Of a stretch of 64,000 nucleotides of DNA, positions 60,788 through 64,000 are shown piece by piece. Every line of letters begins with the position of its first letter. Within the stretch, counting starts at the first letter, position 1. Both the position numbers and the translations under genes were made by a program. The stretch covers positions 1,302,001 to 1,366,000 of the forward strand of contig CAXXFD010000003.1 in NCBI GenBank assembly GCA_963662905.2. The letters are read 5' to 3'. The notes beneath the pieces are model-generated. The model was not told the origin of the DNA, did no database searches, and worked only from the letters and a program-made list of their open reading frames with translations. This DNA comes from G963662905 sp963662905. GTDB lineage: Bacteria > Bacteroidota > Bacteroidia > Bacteroidales > WRLA01.

Positions 60788-62278
60788 TTAATTATTTACA
60801 CTTAAATGATGTTTCAAAATTTCTTTCCAGCGTTGATACGCATCCTTTATAATCTGGTTTTTCTTTGGTTCAATAATGTTCAGCACTTTCAAGCCCACAA
60901 AAGCCTCATCGGGATTTTGATAAAACCCACAGCCCAGGCCGGCTGCACGAGCCGCGCCAACAGCGCCGTTGGTATTATAAAGCTCGATACGCGCACCGCT
61001 TAAATCAGCAAGGGTTTGCGCAAAAAGGCTGCTCAAAAACATATTGGCTTTGCCTGCCCTGATTACAGAAACCTGCATGCCCATTTCTTCCATAATTTCA
61101 ATTCCGTATTGAAAAGCAAAGGCAATTCCTTCCTGCAAAGCCCTCAGGACATGCTCTTTACGATGCAATGTAAGATTCAAGCCCTGAAAAGTCGCACCGA
61201 TATTTTTGTTTTCCAGAACCCGCTCGGCACCATTTCCGAAAGGAAAAACCAGTAATCCTTCCGAAGCTGTTGGCACTGTTTGCGCCAAGGCATTCATTTC
61301 TTCATAAGAGATATTTTGGGGCAAAAACTGATGTTTTACCCATGAATTGAGAATGCCTACAGAATTGAGGCATAAAAGTATTCCCAGCCGTGGGTTTTGA
61401 AGGGAATTATTGACATGCAGGAAAGTATTTACACGCGAAAGCGGATCGTGCGATTTTTGATCCAAAACGCCATATACTACACCCGATGTACCGGCTGTGG
61501 CGGCAATTTCACCCGCATTCAAAACATTCAGCGAAAAAGCATTATTGGGCTGGTCACCTGCGCGATAAGCCACCGGAATACCGGCCGACAAGCCCATCAC
61601 CTCAGCAATCTCTTTTCTTAAAAAGGCTTGTTTCGAAAAAGTACCGGCCACTTCCGGTAAAATGTCGCGATCAAACCCATAATATTGCAGCAATTCGTCC
61701 GAAATATCGTTTTTTTGATAATCCCAGAAAATCCCTTCCGAAAGGCCCGATTTGGTGGTTTGCATAGCTCCTGTCAGGCGGTAAGCCACATAATCGCCGG
61801 GCAGCATGATTTTGTGGATTTTAGCATATTTTTCGGGTTCATTTTCCTTGATCCATTTAAGTTTACTGGCAGTAAAATTTCCCGGAGAGTTTAACAGGTG
61901 GTTCAGGCAAAAATCGGGGCTCAAATCACTGAAAGCTTTATTTCCAATCGGAACCGCACGGCTGTCGCACCAGATAATGGCGTTGCGCAGCGGTTTACCG
62001 TTCTGATCCACAGCAACCAGCCCATGCATTTGGTAAGCGATGCCGATTGCTCCAACCTTATTTATTTCAAAAGGATAATCTGTTTTGAGCTGTTGCATGG
62101 CCTGAAAGATGCACTTCATCCAAATATCAGGATTTTGTTCCGCCCATCCGGACTGCGGGCTAAGGATATCCATTTCCTTTTCCGGCCAACCGGCAGCAGC
62201 AATTTGACGGCCATTTTCGCCATTGATGAGCGCAATTTTCACCGAAGAGCTGCCAAGATCAATTCCAAGCAAATTCAT
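60788..62278 (-). CDS. xylB: Xylulokinase
   Basis: The 496-residue FGGY kinase phosphorylates D-xylulose to xylulose 5-phosphate, which enters the pentose phosphate pathway. NLLGIDLGSSSVKIAL (2-17) is the ATP-binding phosphate-1 loop, MHGLVAVDQNG the substrate segment and AGDQPNNAFSLNVL the FGGY-type signature region with the catalytic Asp. It is the first gene of xylB-xylA-xylE. Confidence 0.95.
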   Translation of the reverse strand: MNLLGIDLGSSSVKIALINGENGRQIAAAGWPEKEMDILSPQSGWAEQNPDIWMKCIFQAMQQLKTDYPFEINKVGAIGIAYQMHGLVAVDQNGKPLRNAIIWCDSRAVPIGNKAFSDLSPDFCLNHLLNSPGNFTASKLKWIKENEPEKYAKIHKIMLPGDYVAYRLTGAMQTTKSGLSEGIFWDYQKNDISDELLQYYGFDRDILPEVAGTFSKQAFLRKEIAEVMGLSAGIPVAYRAGDQPNNAFSLNVLNAGEIAATAGTSGVVYGVLDQKSHDPLSRVNTFLHVNNSLQNPRLGILLCLNSVGILNSWVKHQFLPQNISYEEMNALAQTVPTASEGLLVFPFGNGAERVLENKNIGATFQGLNLTLHRKEHVLRALQEGIAFAFQYGIEIMEEMGMQVSVIRAGKANMFLSSLFAQTLADLSGARIELYNTNGAVGAARAAGLGCGFYQNPDEAFVGLKVLNIIEPKKNQIIKDAYQRWKEILKHHLSVNN

Positions 62279-62425
62279 AATACAATCTTTTCTACAAAAA
62301 AAGGCAATAAAACGCAGGATAAAAGGGAAAATATGGCCAATTTAGGGTAGGATATGGACAGAATACTTAATCATCATCCTTAGACAAGCAATACAAAACT
62401 CAGCTCAACATCAATTCATCAAAAC

Positions 62426-62463
62426 CGGGATACAAAGAAGATTATCTATCTTTGTCGGGATAC
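62426..62463 (+). promoter_or_regulatory. Promoter and direct repeats between xylB and the deacetylase remnant
   Basis: CGGGATAC occurs at 62426-62433 and 62456-62463 (30-nt period), each followed by AAGAA-like sequence. Between them is TATCTTTG (62447-62454), a full -7 element for the plus-strand gene at 62508. ACAAAGA-N10-TCTTTGT overlaps it. The repeats could bind a regulator of either divergent gene. Confidence 0.45.
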
Positions 62464-62507
62464 GAAGAAAGGATAATATATTCGTTCACAATAAAATCCG
62501 ACAGATA

Positions 62508-62957
62508 ATGAAAGTGAATAAAGAACGAAAGCCATTATATTTATATTTACGAATATGCAGCTTGCTTATAATTCTATGCGCCACAAATGTAATGGCTCAA
62601 AGCACAGATTATGACCTGAACAAAAAACCCATTGCGGAACGGCAACTTTCTGGTGATAGCATGGTCAACCCCAACAATTTTGCATTTCCTGATGGCAAAC
62701 TCAAATGCCTGGTCATGAGCTTTGACGATGAGCCTGAACACGACCGTATTCTCATTGAGAAGCTGAACAAAGCGAATATCACAGGAACCTTCCATTTTAA
62801 TTCGGGCAGGTTGGGTAAAAAAGCAGACTGGTTAAGTTCAGAATTGGGCTACGATGTATATTTTGTAACAGAACCTGAACTTGGCACATTATATCAGAAC
62901 CACGAAATATCAGGACACACTGTACACCACAAAGGATTAAATAATCAAAATGCATGA
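62508..62957 (+). pseudogene. 5' remnant of a polysaccharide deacetylase (NodB-like)
   Basis: The 149 residues have a signal peptide (ending TNVMAQ) and the start of a NodB fold: LVMSFDDEPEHD (metal-binding DD) and NHEISGHTVHHKGLNNQ (HxxxxH-like motif). Full-length proteins have about 150 more residues with the remaining motifs. The frame ends abruptly where an SGNH-hydrolase 3' end begins in another frame. Confidence 0.75.
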
Positions 62958-63111
62958 AAAAGATTCAGTTTATCAATTGATTAACTTGTTTGAGGTATTT
63001 GTTGGTGATGACGGTTTAATAAAACCAAATCTCACAACAGATGGCACCCATTTGAATGAAGCTGGTTATAAACTTTGGGCAGAAAAGATTGAAGCTGTTC
63101 TGAAAAACTAA
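62950..63111 (+). pseudogene. 3' remnant of an SGNH/GDSL hydrolase
   Basis: A frame of 53 codons encodes VYQLINLFEVFVGDDGLIK and TDGTHLNEAGYKLWAEKI, the block V end (DxxH catalytic pair) of SGNH hydrolases, running to a stop at 63109-63111. The nucleophile Ser and blocks II-III are missing. It overlaps the deacetylase remnant by 8 nt in a different frame, so a deletion has joined two genes. Confidence 0.75.
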
Positions 63112-63202
63112 TGGCACATGATTTATTAGTATTCTGATTGGAATAAATATTTACTTCCAGACAGAAATTCACAGTCCATAAAACTACCTCAAGGTGCAGA
63201 AA

Positions 63203-63346
63203 GCCTTTCTCGCAGAGACGCAAAGCTGCAAACCAGGTTAAATGGAAATCAGCGTAAATCAACACGATCACAGGAGGCTTTTCCCAACAGATTTCACAGA
63301 TAGACGCAGATATAAATCTTTACGCCCTTGCGTCTTCGCGAGGAAC
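63203..63346. repeat. Dispersed-repeat-like sequence before the barrel gene
   Basis: CTCGCAGAGACGCAAAG (about 63206-63222) and the inverted CTTGCGTCTTCGCGAG (about 63327-63342) flank text such as AACAGATTTCACAGATAGACGC, which has the look of dispersed intergenic repeats. No gene is seen in 63112-63380. Confidence 0.5.
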
Positions 63347-63380
63347 CCAAAACATAAGTTTTCAGAAGCCTTGTGACTCT

Positions 63381-64000
63381 CTAAAAAGCATAAAGTGCTG
63401 TGAAATAAAGCCCGCTTGTATTTTTCCCAATAGCAAACTCTGTACGGAGATAAATCTTTTCTTTGCGGTTGGCCAGAAAGGTTATAGCTCCTCCATAGGA
63501 GTATTTTATGTTATTGAGGCGGAAATCTGAAAAGTTGCGGCCTACATCGCCCAGTGCACCAAACACACTCCCACCGACACGCCAGAACAGCAACCTCCTC
63601 AGCTCCAGCTGCCCAAAAAGGTAATTCCTGTCTCGGTAGCGGCCTTTAAAATATCCGCGCATATAGCTGTCGCCACCCAAGCGACCAGTGCGGTAGAACG
63701 GGGCTTCGCCAAAATTCATTTCCGCATATCCCTGCACAGCAAATACTGTACGATTATCCATGCTGTAATATTTGCGAAAAATAAAATTCAGAAAGGTAAA
63801 TTCATAGTCTGAGCCCAATGCACGCAGAAATGTATAGGATTGAATTTCGTGATAATGACCACAAGTTGGTGCAAAAATATTATCACGTGAATCGAGGCGC
63901 AGCGCCAATCCAAAGCCAAAAGTTGTGCCTCCGTCTGCTCCATAAACGGCTTTACGATCAATCAGGCCGCCTTTTTCAAACTTATCCATTTTGTAGTTCA
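63381..64000 (-). CDS. Omp85/BamA-type surface antigen, C-terminal barrel part (partial)
   Basis: The frame is open to the window edge, so the N-terminal part lies outside; an internal ATG occurs at 63989. The visible ~205 residues are outer-membrane beta-strands with the Omp85 landmark RGYFKGRYRDRNYLFGQLEL region (near residue 110 from the internal Met) and a C-terminal aromatic strand ending LYAF. It is a BamA/TamA/D15-like barrel, for protein or phospholipase-linked translocation; the exact family cannot be told without the N-terminus. Confidence 0.8.
   Translation of the reverse strand, partial: NYKMDKFEKGGLIDRKAVYGADGGTTFGFGLALRLDSRDNIFAPTCGHYHEIQSYTFLRALGSDYEFTFLNFIFRKYYSMDNRTVFAVQGYAEMNFGEAPFYRTGRLGGDSYMRGYFKGRYRDRNYLFGQLELRRLLFWRVGGSVFGALGDVGRNFSDFRLNNIKYSYGGAITFLANRKEKIYLRTEFAIGKNTSGLYFTALYAF

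Overview
The window comes from a member of the Bacteroidota (Bacteroidetes). Evidence: type IX secretion C-terminal sorting domains on four large secreted proteins; promoters of the Bacteroidota form (TTTG or TTG, 19-20 nt, TAnnTTTG) in front of many genes; almost no Shine-Dalgarno sequences; an MqnA of the futalosine menaquinone route; an InfB with a very long charged N-terminal extension; and a xylB-xylA-xylE cluster followed by an AraC-type regulator. I see no rRNA or tRNA gene and no CRISPR array.

Layout. 1-6.9 kb, minus strand: cysH, two thioredoxin-fold proteins, a small membrane protein, a lipoprotein, a dipeptidyl peptidase IV-like S9 peptidase and a polyprenyl synthetase. 7.1-8.6 kb: lgt, then an AT-rich gap with hairpins but no convincing gene. 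8.6-18.4 kb, minus strand: rimP-nusA-infB behind a doubly structured leader, lon, a GlmU-like nucleotidyltransferase and rpmE2. 18.4-24 kb: a LuxC-like acyl-CoA reductase, a secreted protein, mqnA, a potassium-channel-like protein, a DUF433/DUF5615 toxin-antitoxin pair and recF. 24-34.2 kb: a 1675-residue Asp-box protein followed by three tandem paralogues, all with type IX sorting domains, separated by three exactly 54-nt spacers that each hold the same hairpin. 34.2-40.4 kb: a Cys-rich membrane peptide, a ferredoxin-like protein divergent from a Crp/Fnr regulator with a palindromic operator between them, then PAP2, MTH1187-family, aroE, DedA-like and TPR genes.

40.8-51.5 kb is an AT-richer accessory island on the minus strand. 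It holds a three-gene hipB-hipS-hipT kinase toxin module bounded by inverted repeats and by two copies of a hairpin-bearing repeat. Next to it is a type I restriction-modification operon (hsdM, hsdS, hsdR) in which a RAYT-type HUH transposase, a truncated RhuM-like gene and an AlbA_2/ATPase/wHTH gene sit between hsdS and hsdR, chained by 4-nt overlaps. Its far end carries a broken IS200-like transposase.

51.5-64 kb: a DUF2975/HTH/zinc-ribbon trio, a stand-alone EF-G gene behind a ~240-nt leader, palindromic repeats, the xylose genes (regulator, transporter, isomerase, xylulokinase), fused remnants of a deacetylase and an SGNH hydrolase, and the C-terminal end of a BamA/Omp85-type barrel running off the window.

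The best candidates for a little-described arrangement are the repeat-bounded hipBST cassette, the restriction operon with the translationally coupled RAYT, and the tandem secreted-protein array with identical hairpin spacers. All family names rest on motif reading without a database search.
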